In this document: piece by piece, positions 52,296 to 61,601 of the stretch
Layout of the letters: every line of letters starts with the position of its first letter
Position numbering within the stretch: the first letter of the stretch is position 1
Origin: Gammaproteobacteria bacterium
GTDB taxonomy: Bacteria > Pseudomonadota > Gammaproteobacteria > UBA6429 > Thiohalophilaceae
Assembly (NCBI GenBank): GCA_016125505.1
Contig: WGLP01000007.1
Span: 186,001-250,000, forward strand
Direction: 5' to 3'
Length of the DNA stretch: 64,000 nt
Notes under the pieces: generated by a model
What the model was told of the DNA's origin: nothing
The model's input: the letters and a program-made list of their open reading frames with translations, nothing else
The model's database searches: none
Translations under genes and position numbers: made by a program

Positions 52296-54170
52296 TTACC
52301 AGTGCAGCGCGCGCAGGCGCGAGATCTTCTTGCGTTGATGTGCGTGCATGCGGGCGAGCACGGCACCCAGTGAACGGACGGCGTCGAGAATATACGGTCC
52401 CTTGTTCAGCATCACACACTCGGCGCGGATACCCATGGCGGCATCGGTGAACTCCGGACGCGAGCGCACGCCGTGTTTGGCAATGGACTCCAGTACCTGG
52501 GTCGCCCAGATCACCGGCACGTGCGCGGCCTCACACAGCCACAGCATTTCTTCCTGAATTTCCGCCATGCGCACGCTTCCCAGTTCCACGGCAAGGTCGC
52601 CGCGCGCGATCATGATCGCCAGTGGGTGCTGACTGAGGCCGCTGAACAGAATATCGGGCAGATTACGCACGGCTCGCTCGGTTTCAATCTTTGCAACAAT
52701 CGGCAACTTGCGTTGACGTTGTTGCAGCTCATGTATCAGCAGACGGATATCTTCACCACTCTCCACGAACGAAAAGCCAACCAGGTCGGCGTGCCCGCAG
52801 ACAAAATCGAGATCCTGTTTGTCCTTTTCGCTCAGCGCAGGCAGTTGCAGGTCGGTCTGGGGAAAATTGATACCCTTATCCGCCCGCAGTTTCGCGCCTT
52901 TCGGTCCGGTGCGTAATACCTGCAGCGTTGCCGCATCGTTACTGACGTGTTTTACCGTGCAGCTGATCTTGCCGTCATCGATCCACACGGGATCGCCAGG
53001 GGATAACAAGCTGATGGCGTGCGAGAGGGTGCAGGAAATATGCGCGGGCGCGATCAGGTTGCCATCCTCGGTGTAGCGGGCGGCCTCTCCCGGTTCGGGT
53101 GAGGCGTGCAGGATCAGTTCATCATCGGGATTCAGGGTGATCCGAGCCGGCTGTTGCAGTGTATCGCGGAACTCGAAGCTGTCGATCCGCTGGAATTGCA
53201 TGCCGCGTTTGCGCTGCACGAACAGCCGGGCGCCGGAGTGCAACAAGGTGTTCTTGTTGCAGGTGGCAAGCATGGCGCCGGTCGCGTCGCTGGCGTAGAC
53301 ATGAAAATGACGCTGCTTGCCGCGCGCATCGTGGAACGCAAGGCGGTCGCCGATGCGCAGCTTGTGCAGGATGGCGGCCGGCAGGGCGAGGGTGGTTACT
53401 TCGCCGGGCGCGGCCTGATTCGTCGACCCGTTAGCCTCAGAGACAAACCGCAACTGTGCCGGTTGTTGTGTCAGGCCAAACCTGTTTTTTTTGACCTTGA
53501 TGCGAACGGCCGCGGACTCCAGTGCGACGGGCCCGGTGCGGACTTTGTGTCCGGCAAGGTCCATGAGGATGCGGCATTCCCGGCGTTGTCTTGCCGCCGC
53601 CTGTCTGACATTGTCGATCATGCGTGACCAGATGTCGTTGGAATCGTGCGCGCAATTGATTCGTGCGCAGTCCATGCCCTCTTCCAGCAATGCTTCCACC
53701 AGCCGGGGATCGCTTGCCGCTTCGGTGGGCAGGGTGACCATGATGCGGGTCTCGTGCTGACTGTTGCTTGGTCCGAACAGCTGGCTGGTGTTGCGCGAAA
53801 GTATCTCGAAGCCTTCGCGAAACGCCGGGTAGGGCAGGTTGCACTGTAGCGGCAACGGTTTCCCGGTTGCCTGGCTGAGCATCGACATCACGGCCTGCAG
53901 CGTGGCAAACACATGGGATTCCGCTCTGCCCAGCGAGGAAAGGCCGGACTCCGCCAGCTTTTCCTGCAGAGGGCGTAAATCCAGTTCGCGTAAGGCAAGG
54001 TAATGCGCCAGGTTGACGCTGCTTTTCGTCAGGGCGTGTTGATCGAACAAATCCGCGTGCTGGTCGAGGCGCAGGGCGGCGTGATGCAATACGTGATTGC
54101 ACAATTGCATGACTTCATCATGCAGGCGTTCCAATGGGTTATCGGGTTTGTCTGCCGCCAGCGCGTTCAT
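52296..54170 (-). CDS. Pyruvate-kinase-like protein with extra domains
   Basis: 624 aa. A helical N-terminal section of about 135 residues is not found in normal pyruvate kinases. The catalytic barrel begins at RIMVTLPTEAASDPRLVEALLEEGMDCARINCAHDS and continues in LMDLAGHKVRTGP. A B-domain-like and extra inserted section follow, then VAKIETERAVRNL, IARGDLAVELGSVRMAEIQEEML and WATQVLESIAKHGVRSRPEFTDAAMG. The protein stops soon after the barrel, without the C-terminal allosteric domain. Catalytic residues look present; the true substrate is uncertain. Confidence 0.82.
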   Translation of the reverse strand: MNALAADKPDNPLERLHDEVMQLCNHVLHHAALRLDQHADLFDQHALTKSSVNLAHYLALRELDLRPLQEKLAESGLSSLGRAESHVFATLQAVMSMLSQATGKPLPLQCNLPYPAFREGFEILSRNTSQLFGPSNSQHETRIMVTLPTEAASDPRLVEALLEEGMDCARINCAHDSNDIWSRMIDNVRQAAARQRRECRILMDLAGHKVRTGPVALESAAVRIKVKKNRFGLTQQPAQLRFVSEANGSTNQAAPGEVTTLALPAAILHKLRIGDRLAFHDARGKQRHFHVYASDATGAMLATCNKNTLLHSGARLFVQRKRGMQFQRIDSFEFRDTLQQPARITLNPDDELILHASPEPGEAARYTEDGNLIAPAHISCTLSHAISLLSPGDPVWIDDGKISCTVKHVSNDAATLQVLRTGPKGAKLRADKGINFPQTDLQLPALSEKDKQDLDFVCGHADLVGFSFVESGEDIRLLIHELQQRQRKLPIVAKIETERAVRNLPDILFSGLSQHPLAIMIARGDLAVELGSVRMAEIQEEMLWLCEAAHVPVIWATQVLESIAKHGVRSRPEFTDAAMGIRAECVMLNKGPYILDAVRSLGAVLARMHAHQRKKISRLRALHW

Positions 54171-54250
54171 GACACTAGCTTAACAAACCGTACAATCAAA
54201 AATGATTTCAGTTTTGTGACAGCGGCTTAAGCGCCTTGACGGCAATGAGT

Positions 54251-55114
54251 TTATTCAGGCGGGTAACGTTTTTCGCAATCCGCGGCGCACCGATCGAAAG
54301 CGACATCGCACTGTTTTGAGGCGGCTTCGCCCTTGGCGGCGGCATTACAGGATTCCTGCGCGGCCTGGCAACTTTCCATGCAGATTTGCAGGCGGTCGTT
54401 GGGCAATAATTTATCCATGTCCACGGGTTTTTGCCCGCTGGTGGTAAAGGCCGGGATACGCAACAGATCGAAGAAATCGTTCTGGCTGTATTTGCGATAA
54501 CCCTTGAGCGAATCGAACAGGGACGCCGGTTGCGGCTCGATCTGGATGTTGCTGTATTCCTTGGTCAACCGGGTCTCCGTGTGTTTGATTACCCGCCCCA
54601 ATTGCGGATCGAACCACTGTGTGAAAGTCGTCTGGTTGGACGGGTCCGTGCATTCCCATTGTTGCGTATGCCGTTCGTTTACCATGTCGTCGTCAAGCCG
54701 GCGTTGCTTGTAACCGATGCATGGCGCGGTGGCGCCCAGGGCGTGATAGCTGTAGGAATTGAGCGTATCCGCGTACTCCCCGAACAGCCGATCGAGATCG
54801 AGATCGCAATCCGGGGATTTCGGATCCAGTGTCTCCTCGAAGTAGGCCTTCTTGTTAACGAGGTAGGTGCGGCAGGTTTGTTGTTTGAAATTGGCGATAG
54901 TAATCATCTTGCCGAATTTCGGATGAATCGTTTCGCTGCGAATGCCGTACTGACTCATGGCAACCGTGGCGGTATACATCTCGCCTTTCACGCGCTGGAT
55001 GACGTGCAGGTCGGCGCTGAAATCCGGCAAGGGATTGGCCGCGCTCACCGGGCCGGTGGTGGCGAGACAAAACAGAAATCCGGTTGCACTGAGAAGGCGG
55101 GCGCCGCGGTACAT
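54251..55114 (-). CDS. Exported hypothetical protein with Cys-rich tail
   Basis: 287 aa from ATG 55114 (AGGGAG upstream). Signal peptide about 1-25. Residues 30-215 look like a LolA-type or outer-membrane-lipoprotein-carrier beta fold (LHVIQRVKGEMYTATVAMSQYGIRSE). The last 50 residues hold six cysteines in CMESCQAAQESC ... CDVAFDRCAADC. Function unknown. Confidence 0.72.
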   Translation of the reverse strand: MYRGARLLSATGFLFCLATTGPVSAANPLPDFSADLHVIQRVKGEMYTATVAMSQYGIRSETIHPKFGKMITIANFKQQTCRTYLVNKKAYFEETLDPKSPDCDLDLDRLFGEYADTLNSYSYHALGATAPCIGYKQRRLDDDMVNERHTQQWECTDPSNQTTFTQWFDPQLGRVIKHTETRLTKEYSNIQIEPQPASLFDSLKGYRKYSQNDFFDLLRIPAFTTSGQKPVDMDKLLPNDRLQICMESCQAAQESCNAAAKGEAASKQCDVAFDRCAADCEKRYPPE

Positions 55115-55324
55115 CGTCGATGTTCTCCCTGGTGAATCACCATGCATAAGCGGCTTAAAATTTATGCCGTCGCCCCGGACAAATCAAGGAAAACCATCGC
55201 ATCCAGTGGAAAACATAAGGTTTTTTCCGTCAGACGAAGCGCTAAACAAAGGCAGAATACTTGCGTATAATTCTTGGCCAGTTGGAGTGTTTTTACATGG
55301 ACATCATCACTGGAGAATATATAT

Positions 55325-55528
55325 ATGAGTATCGATAGAATTGTGTTGGCCTTTGCCGGGGGTGTAATTCTGATCAGCCTAGTGCTGTCACAATTGCACA
55401 ATATCAATTGGTTGTGGCTTACCGCGTTCGTTGGGCTGAACCTGTTTCAGTCAGCCTTCACCGGATTCTGTCCTTTGGCCATGATCCTGAAAAAGGTCGG
55501 TGCCAAACCCGGTCAGGCATTCGGCTGA
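55325..55528 (+). CDS. DUF2892 (YgaP-type) membrane protein
   Basis: 67 aa, two TM helices ([19 protein letters not shown] and [29 protein letters not shown]). The FTGFCP segment is the DUF2892 signature; in YgaP this domain anchors a rhodanese, here it stands alone. A terminator follows 20 bp later. Confidence 0.88.
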   Translation: MSIDRIVLAFAGGVILISLVLSQLHNINWLWLTAFVGLNLFQSAFTGFCPLAMILKKVGAKPGQAFG

Positions 55529-55547
55529 GCGCGAACGTGTTCGTGAC

Positions 55548-55575
55548 AAAAAGGCGGCGTCAGCCGCCTTTTTTT
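55548..55575 (+). terminator. Intrinsic terminator
   Basis: AAAAAGGCGGC (55548-55558) pairs with GCCGCCTTTTT (55563-55573) around GTCA, followed by more T. Ends the DUF2892 transcript. Confidence 0.88.
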
Positions 55576-55612
55576 ATGCTGTAAAAAAAAGTGGGTATAT
55601 ACTGGCTCGCGT

Positions 55613-56416
55613 ATGTTGCCTTCAGCCATATGCGAGCCACCGCACGCCGTTACGGAGTTGCTGGAGCTGCTCGCCACTCAGGAACAGGCGCCGCGGGATC
55701 TCGATGCCGAGACTGTGCACCGGATCCGGGTTGCCATTAAACAGGTCCGGGCCTGGTTGAAACTGTGCCGGGCGGTCACAGGTGAGACCGAATCCAATGA
55801 GCGGCTGGTGGCGAAGTTGCGTGCCCTCAGTGGTGAACTCGCAGCGCGGCGCGATCGTGATGTGGCCGTCCAAACGCTGCACCGGCTGCTGCGCAAATAT
55901 CCGGGCAAGAAGGCGCAACACGCGGTCGAGATCCTGGCCCGCATGCTGGTGGAGGCACCGGCCGCGGAAGCCGAACGGATCACCGCCGCGATGGATTACG
56001 CCGCCATGCGTGAAGACCTGCAGGCGTTTTCCCGGCAGGCGATTTCGCCGGAAGATCGGGATCGGGTGATTGCACGCAGGTTCGGTAAAATGTGCAAGCT
56101 CGGCGACGCGGCGCTCGCATCGGAAGACTGCGGCGAATTACACGCCTGGCGCAAACAGGTCAAGACACTGGCATACCAATTGGCCATGGCTGGGGCGGGC
56201 AATGCAAATACGAAGAAACTGGCGGATCGCTTGACGCGGTTGGGCGGTAAATTGGGGGATATTCACGACCTGTGTTTCCTGCAGGGAATGATAGATGCCA
56301 CGAGCGCGAGGCAGGACAGCAAGCTGGATATGCAGCCGTTGCGCAAACGCATCGCCCGGGAACGTAAACGTTTACTGCAAACCGTGCGCACGCTGTTTCG
56401 CCATGTGCGCAGATGA
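55613..56416 (+). CDS. CHAD-domain protein
   Basis: 267 aa. Starts with a CHAD fold: DLDAETVHRIRVAIKQVRAWLKLCRAV contains the conserved His and basic residues, and repeated four-helix elements continue to the C-terminus (HAWRKQVKTLAYQL). CHAD proteins bind polyphosphate. The neighbouring Na/Pi cotransporter gene supports a phosphate theme. Confidence 0.9.
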   Translation: MLPSAICEPPHAVTELLELLATQEQAPRDLDAETVHRIRVAIKQVRAWLKLCRAVTGETESNERLVAKLRALSGELAARRDRDVAVQTLHRLLRKYPGKKAQHAVEILARMLVEAPAAEAERITAAMDYAAMREDLQAFSRQAISPEDRDRVIARRFGKMCKLGDAALASEDCGELHAWRKQVKTLAYQLAMAGAGNANTKKLADRLTRLGGKLGDIHDLCFLQGMIDATSARQDSKLDMQPLRKRIARERKRLLQTVRTLFRHVRR

Positions 56417-56464
56417 GTTGCCCTTACTTATATATAGGCATGCGAATGGAAGAGGGCATAGACG

Positions 56465-58060
56465 ATTAATACCTTCACCCTGGCGATCCAGACCCTGGGC
56501 GGTCTGGGCCTGTTCTTGCTCGGCATGATCATCATGACCGAGGGCTTGCAGACACTGGCGGGCGACGCCATGCGCAAGGCCCTGGTGCGGTTTACCCATA
56601 CCCCTTTGTCCGGCGCGATCACCGGTGCCGTGAGTACCGCCATACTGCAATCATCGAGCGCGACGACGGTGGCCGTGGTGGGTTTCGTCGGCGCGGGCCT
56701 GATGGGCTTTCCCGAATCCCTGGGCATTATTTTCGGCGCCAACATCGGCACCACGCTCAAGGGCTGGCTCGTCGCGACGCTCGGTCTGCAATATCAATTG
56801 GGCTTGCTCATGTTACCGCTGATATTTGTCGGTGCCTTCATGCGCCTGTTTTTGCACGGACGCAAGGCCGCTGCCGGATATGCCCTGGCGGGGTTTGCGA
56901 TCATCTTTGTCGGGATCGATTTGCTGCAACAGGGTATGTCGGGCCTGGAAGGTCTGGTGTCGCCGGAAAACTTTCCACCGGATACCTGGTTTGGCCGGTT
57001 GCAGTTGGTGTTACTGGGGTTGACGGCCACCTTGATCACGCAGTCATCCAGCGCCGGTGTCGCCGCCGCGCTGACGGCGGTATACACGGGTGCGATCAAT
57101 TTTCAGCAGGCGGCGGCGCTGGTGATCGGGATGGATGTGGGCACCACAGTCACAGCGGCGATGGCAACCATCGGTGGCACCGTCGGCGCGCGCCGCGCCG
57201 GATTCTCGCACGTGATTTACAATGTCTTCACCGGCCTCGGCGCCATGTTGCTGATCACGCCGTTCACCTGGGTATGGGAAAGCATATCCTCAGGTAGTCT
57301 GCACCGGCATGCCGAGATCGCGTTGGTGGCCTTTCACACGACCTTCAATTCCCTGGGCGTGATAATCATCCTGCCGTTCACCACACAGTTTGCCCGACTG
57401 GTGGAACGCCTCTTCCCGGAGACGATCCCGGAGCATTTGCAGCATCTGGATAAAGCCTTGTTGGAACAGCCGAGTGTCGCGCTGACCCAGGCCCAGACGG
57501 CATTGAGTCATGAATTCAATTTGCTGCTGCAACACATTGCCGCCCTGCTGGCAGACGGAGGCCCGTATCAGCTGGCGCCGCTTTTTCGCTTGCAGGCCGA
57601 TCTGCAAAAAATTCACAACTATGTGGATTTGATCCATGTACGCGAGATGGCCGGCAGTGACTGGGAAAGACTGGTGGCCTTGATCCATGCCATGGACCAT
57701 ATGACGCGCCTGCATGAGCGCTGCGCGGAAGAGGAGTACCGTGCCAAGATTGCACGCGAAACGCAGACCTTCGCCGAACAGCGCGAGGTCATGCTGACGG
57801 CAATCCCGCGCATTATTAGCGAAGTCGGTAAGGGCGACTGGGCGGCGGCGGCGCAGCAGGCAGATCAGATGCATCACTTGTTACACGATAAGGAGAGCGC
57901 TTACCGCCAGGCCGTGATCAGCCGGATGGGCGGCGGTGAGATCGACGTTCCCGTCGGGACGCGGCAATTACAGGCGATACGCTGGTTACGCCGCGTCAGT
58001 CACCATATCGCCAGGGTGAGTGGGTATGTGTCGCAGAGTATGCTTGCCGCCGGCAAATAG
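56465..58060 (+). CDS. Na+/phosphate cotransporter family protein, non-ATG start
   Basis: About 531 aa. Two Na/Pi repeats with SSSATTVAVVGFV and QSSSAGVAAALTAVY (paired QSS motifs) and about 8-9 TM helices, then a PhoU-like helical cytoplasmic part after residue 350. The family N-terminus TLAIQTLGGLGLFLLGM is only included if translation begins at ATT 56465, which has GAGGG 8 nt upstream. The next standard start (TTG 56516) would cut the first helix. An in-frame stop (TAG 56459) rules out anything earlier. Confidence 0.85.
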   Translation: MNTFTLAIQTLGGLGLFLLGMIIMTEGLQTLAGDAMRKALVRFTHTPLSGAITGAVSTAILQSSSATTVAVVGFVGAGLMGFPESLGIIFGANIGTTLKGWLVATLGLQYQLGLLMLPLIFVGAFMRLFLHGRKAAAGYALAGFAIIFVGIDLLQQGMSGLEGLVSPENFPPDTWFGRLQLVLLGLTATLITQSSSAGVAAALTAVYTGAINFQQAAALVIGMDVGTTVTAAMATIGGTVGARRAGFSHVIYNVFTGLGAMLLITPFTWVWESISSGSLHRHAEIALVAFHTTFNSLGVIIILPFTTQFARLVERLFPETIPEHLQHLDKALLEQPSVALTQAQTALSHEFNLLLQHIAALLADGGPYQLAPLFRLQADLQKIHNYVDLIHVREMAGSDWERLVALIHAMDHMTRLHERCAEEEYRAKIARETQTFAEQREVMLTAIPRIISEVGKGDWAAAAQQADQMHHLLHDKESAYRQAVISRMGGGEIDVPVGTRQLQAIRWLRRVSHHIARVSGYVSQSMLAAGK

Positions 58061-58076
58061 AATCGATGTAGTGGCG

Positions 58077-59126
58077 TTATGACGCGGGTTCTTTGCTGCC
58101 GTTGCGGCTGCGCCAGAGCTGGTAGTTGGGATAGGTGCGGTAACCGCCGCTGATGACATAACGCAACACGCCGTAAAGACGATAAAAACCCAGGACGGAA
58201 TCGATACGAATGATCTCCTTGCCCTGCTCGTCGTAGAAGATCAGGGTGGGCGCATAACTCAGACCCAGCTCGTCGGCCCAGGCCTTGCTGGTGGTGTGTT
58301 TGCCGGTGGGCGTGACCACCGGGACGCCACTCCACATATTCAGTTGTACCGCGTCGATGTCATCTAACAGGTGTTTGATCTGTGGTTCGTTTAATGGGCC
58401 GGCATGTAATACATCGCAGGCATGGCAATGCGCGCGTTCAAAGGCAATCAGCAGGGGTTTGCCGTGTTTGTGCTGTGCGTAGTCTTTGAGGAATGTCGGC
58501 GGATGAAATTCCGCATACTCGTTGAGTGTGTCCAGGCCGTAACTCTCGGCCGGTTCGGCCCTTGCGAGATAATCACGGAACGATCCTTCTTTCTGATGAT
58601 GATCCGCGGCGTATTCCAGCGCCGCGCGAAACTGGTAGGGTGGGCGGTAACCGGTAAGTTTGAGGGCCAGTTGCCCGCGGTTGTCGTAGAAAAACAGCGT
58701 CGGTGTGAAATGCGCCTGATGCGCGACAGCGAATTCCTTCTCCGACATGTCCTTGCCGTTGAGGTCGGTGACGACCCGGTTGCCGAGGACGTCGATGGCA
58801 ACGACATCGAAATGCGCGCGCGTGTAGGCCACGATATCCGGCTGGCCCCAGTTGGTTTCCAGTTGCGCCTTGCAGTAAGGACAGTCGTGACGGCCGAAGT
58901 AGAGTATGAGGCCGCGTTTTTTGGCGGTGGCATCGCGCAGGTCTTCGCGCAGATCAAGAAAGCTGAGCTTGAACCACTCCGGCAGGGCCAGCGGTTCGAC
59001 CAGCGGTTCATCGGGAAAACCGGCGGTAGTCTGTTCGGCTGACACCGCGTGCGCGAACAGGGCGCCGCTGACGATCATGATGTATGTCAGTAAAATGTCA
59101 ATTTTTGCCTGTATCGCATTGGGCAT
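58077..59126 (-). CDS. Periplasmic protein with two thioredoxin-like domains (SoxW-like)
   Basis: 349 aa from ATG 59126; upstream starts give an unlikely N-terminus. Signal peptide about 1-30. Domain 1 has LILYFGRHDCPYCKAQLE (CPYC, about residue 82) and HFTPTLFFYDNRG with the cis-Pro. Domain 2 has LLIAFERAHCHACDVLHAGP (CHAC, about 236) and YAPTLIFYDEQG. Thiol redox work in the periplasm. Divergent from the cytochrome c-DUF302 gene across 97 bp, suggesting shared function. Confidence 0.85.
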   Translation of the reverse strand: MPNAIQAKIDILLTYIMIVSGALFAHAVSAEQTTAGFPDEPLVEPLALPEWFKLSFLDLREDLRDATAKKRGLILYFGRHDCPYCKAQLETNWGQPDIVAYTRAHFDVVAIDVLGNRVVTDLNGKDMSEKEFAVAHQAHFTPTLFFYDNRGQLALKLTGYRPPYQFRAALEYAADHHQKEGSFRDYLARAEPAESYGLDTLNEYAEFHPPTFLKDYAQHKHGKPLLIAFERAHCHACDVLHAGPLNEPQIKHLLDDIDAVQLNMWSGVPVVTPTGKHTTSKAWADELGLSYAPTLIFYDEQGKEIIRIDSVLGFYRLYGVLRYVISGGYRTYPNYQLWRSRNGSKEPAS

Positions 59127-59223
59127 GGGTGTTTTCCATTTGCATAATTGCTTACTATACGGCAACCGAAATCGAATCGCATTGTCCTTGTAATTATCAT
59201 TGTAGAAGGAATTCCAGTCTGTG

Positions 59224-60255
59224 ATGAAAAAAATCCTAAGCACCGGTATGTTGCTGTTGCTGGCAACATCTGCCCTGGCCGGCGAGAGCGGGGCATCCCT
59301 GTTTGCGAATAACTGCGCGGTGTGTCATGGCGAGAGTGGTAAAGGCGGTGTGGGTGTGCCCCTGGCCTTGCCGGACTTCCAGCGCCAGGTCAGCGACGAG
59401 TTTTTGTATACCACGATCCGCATGGGGCGACCGGGACGCGTGATGCCGGCGTTTACCCGCTTAAGCGACGAGGAAGTACACAAGATTATTGATTACATCC
59501 GCACTCTCTCCAATGTGAAAAAGCCTGAACACGATCCGACGCCGATTCACGGCAATGTCGAACACGGCAAGCAACTGTTTGCGCAGAACTGTGCCGTTTG
59601 CCATGGCGATCATGGCCAGGGCGGCAAGGGGACCGGCGTAACCTTCTCGCGTCCGCGCGATTTACCCATCCTGGCGCCCGCCTTGAACAATGCGGGATTC
59701 CTGGCCGCCGCCACGGACTCGATGATCAAGCATACCTTGCTCGAAGGTCGCGAAGGCACGCCGATGAATCCGTTCAAGAACAAGAAGGTCAGCGATCAGG
59801 ATATCAACGACATCGTCAGCTACGTCCGCAGTTTTCAGAAAGATCTGAAGCCGATGCAGAGCGCCAACGAGTCGCTGACGATGACGGCACAGGCAAACGA
59901 CACGCTCGAGAACGTCGTGGAGAATATCAAACGCGCGGCAGTCGGCCGGAACTTCCGGATCATTCGCGTGCAGTATCTTGACGACGGCTTCCAGCCGGAA
60001 GACAAGGTGTCCAAGAAGGAAGTGATTGTCTATTTCTGCAATTTCGATTTGCTCAACACGGCGCTGGCGATTGATCCCCGTGTAGGATTGTTTCTGCCTT
60101 GCCAGGTAACCGCCTACGAACAAAATGGCGTGGTCAAAGTGACGAGTATCAATCCCAAACGTTTGAGTCATCTGTTCAACAACAATGAACTGGACAAGTT
60201 GTGTGATCAAATGTACCAGATGTACAAAGACATCCTTGATGAGGCTACCCTATGA
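59224..60255 (+). CDS. Diheme cytochrome c fused to a DUF302 domain
   Basis: 343 aa from ATG 59224. The signal peptide (about 1-19) sends it to the periplasm. Two class I cytochrome c domains carry CAVCH (Cys31-His35) and a second CAVCH near 120, with likely axial Met in RVMPAF and GTPMNPF. The C-terminal 115 residues are a DUF302 domain (DTLENVVENIKRAAVGRNFRIIRVQ ... VGLFLPCQVTAYEQNG). The stop overlaps the next DUF302 gene by 4 bp. Electron transfer to or from DUF302 chemistry is inferred. Confidence 0.88.
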   Translation: MKKILSTGMLLLLATSALAGESGASLFANNCAVCHGESGKGGVGVPLALPDFQRQVSDEFLYTTIRMGRPGRVMPAFTRLSDEEVHKIIDYIRTLSNVKKPEHDPTPIHGNVEHGKQLFAQNCAVCHGDHGQGGKGTGVTFSRPRDLPILAPALNNAGFLAAATDSMIKHTLLEGREGTPMNPFKNKKVSDQDINDIVSYVRSFQKDLKPMQSANESLTMTAQANDTLENVVENIKRAAVGRNFRIIRVQYLDDGFQPEDKVSKKEVIVYFCNFDLLNTALAIDPRVGLFLPCQVTAYEQNGVVKVTSINPKRLSHLFNNNELDKLCDQMYQMYKDILDEATL

Positions 60256-60710
60256 AACGTCTGTTAGCGCCTTGCCTGTTGTTTATGTTCGCGATCAGCG
60301 CGCCGGTCAGTGCAGAAGAGCTGATGATGACGCGGGTAATGCAATCCTTTCCGGAGACGATGCTGAAGCTGCAGGAAGTGATCAAGCATCACGGCTATCA
60401 ATTGAGCCGGGTGCAGCGAGTGGATATTGGCCTGGCCAACATGGGCTACAAGACGGACAAGTACCGTGTCGTGTTTTTCGGTAAGGAGGCGCAGAACCGC
60501 TGGATCATCGACAAGCATCCGGAGTTGATCGCCTATCTGCCATTAAAGATCGCCATCTATGCCGAGGAGGACGATACCATGCTGGTGTCGCCCAACCTCG
60601 ATGTCCTGATTGCCGCAAAAGATCCGAAACTCAAAAAGATCGTCCACGGCTGGCAACAGGATGTGCAGAAGATGCTGAAGGAAATGCAAAAGTTCGGGCA
60701 GAACAGCTAG
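60252..60710 (+). CDS. Exported DUF302 protein
   Basis: 152 aa with a signal peptide (about 1-21). The mature part is one DUF302 domain (MQSFPETMLKLQEVIKHHGYQLSRVQRVD ... YLPLKIAIYAEEDDTMLVSPN). It overlaps the cytochrome gene by 4 bp and so is co-translated. DUF302 has no settled function. Confidence 0.85.
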   Translation: MKRLLAPCLLFMFAISAPVSAEELMMTRVMQSFPETMLKLQEVIKHHGYQLSRVQRVDIGLANMGYKTDKYRVVFFGKEAQNRWIIDKHPELIAYLPLKIAIYAEEDDTMLVSPNLDVLIAAKDPKLKKIVHGWQQDVQKMLKEMQKFGQNS

Positions 60711-60839
60711 ACCCAATCCCGTGAAAAACGCCGTACCGTAGTGTCGAAGTGTGAACGGCATGGACCTGTGCGGCTATCTATGCTGCAGTAAATCCGCTAT
60801 TATCCGCGTAATTTTCTTCCCATTATAAGGATGCGATAC

Positions 60840-61526
60840 GTGAAAAAGTTAATCTATTTTTGTGCGTCCCTGCTGCTGGTCGGTGCAGTCAGCACGAATG
60901 CTGCGGCTGAGGGCAAGTTCAAAACGGAAAAGGAACGTCTGAGTTATGCCATCGGTACGCAGATCGGCCGTAGCCTCAAGCAACAGGGATTCAACGATGT
61001 CGATCCCAAGGCGCTGAGTGCGGCCGTCGCCGACATCCTGGCCGACCGCAAATTGCAGGTCTCCGACGAGGAGATGCAGGCGGCGGTTGCGTCATTCCAG
61101 AAGAAAAAGCTGGCGGAACGTGATGCCGAGGCCAAGGCAAACAAGGAAGCGGGTGACAAGTACCGCGCCGAGAACGCCAAGAAGAAAGGCGTGAAAGTCA
61201 CGAAGGACGGTATTCAGTACGAAGTCCTGAAACAGGGCACGGGCAATAAGCCGAAGGCGGAAGACACCGTTACCGTGAATTACGAGGGTAAGCTGATCAA
61301 CGGCAAGGTCTTCGATAGCTCGATTGAGCGCAAACACCCGGCAACCTTTCCGCTCAATGGCGTGATCAAGGGCTGGACCGAAATTCTGCCCATGATGAGC
61401 GAGGGTTCCAAGTGGCGCGTGGTTATTCCACCTGAGCTGGCCTATGGTGAACACGGTGCGGGTGGTGTCATCGGCCCGAACGAGACGCTGATTTTCGAGA
61501 TTGAACTGATCAGTATCAAGAAGTAA
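60840..61526 (+). CDS. FKBP-type peptidyl-prolyl isomerase (Mip/FkpA-like)
   Basis: 228 aa from GTG 60840, whose spacing to AAGG is right; ATG 60831 sits directly on that site. Signal peptide about 1-22, N-terminal dimerisation helices (RLSYAIGTQIGRSLKQQG), a long linker helix, then the FKBP domain (VTVNYEGKLINGKVFDSS, FPLNGVIKGWTEILPMMSEGSKW, IPPELAYGE). Periplasmic folding helper. Followed by a terminator. Confidence 0.92.
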   Translation: MKKLIYFCASLLLVGAVSTNAAAEGKFKTEKERLSYAIGTQIGRSLKQQGFNDVDPKALSAAVADILADRKLQVSDEEMQAAVASFQKKKLAERDAEAKANKEAGDKYRAENAKKKGVKVTKDGIQYEVLKQGTGNKPKAEDTVTVNYEGKLINGKVFDSSIERKHPATFPLNGVIKGWTEILPMMSEGSKWRVVIPPELAYGEHGAGGVIGPNETLIFEIELISIKK

Positions 61527-61548
61527 TCTTTAGGCTCGGAATGATAGG

Positions 61549-61581
61549 CGGCTGTTGCGCCCGGCGCAGCAGCCGTTTTTT
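61549..61581 (+). terminator. Intrinsic terminator after the FKBP gene
   Basis: CGGCTGTTGCGC (61549-61560) pairs with GCGCAGCAGCCG (61564-61575), with one G-T pair, followed by six T. Also lies at the end of the convergent HDOD gene. Confidence 0.85.
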
Positions 61582-61601
61582 ATGCCCGCGAAGAACGTGT
61601 A

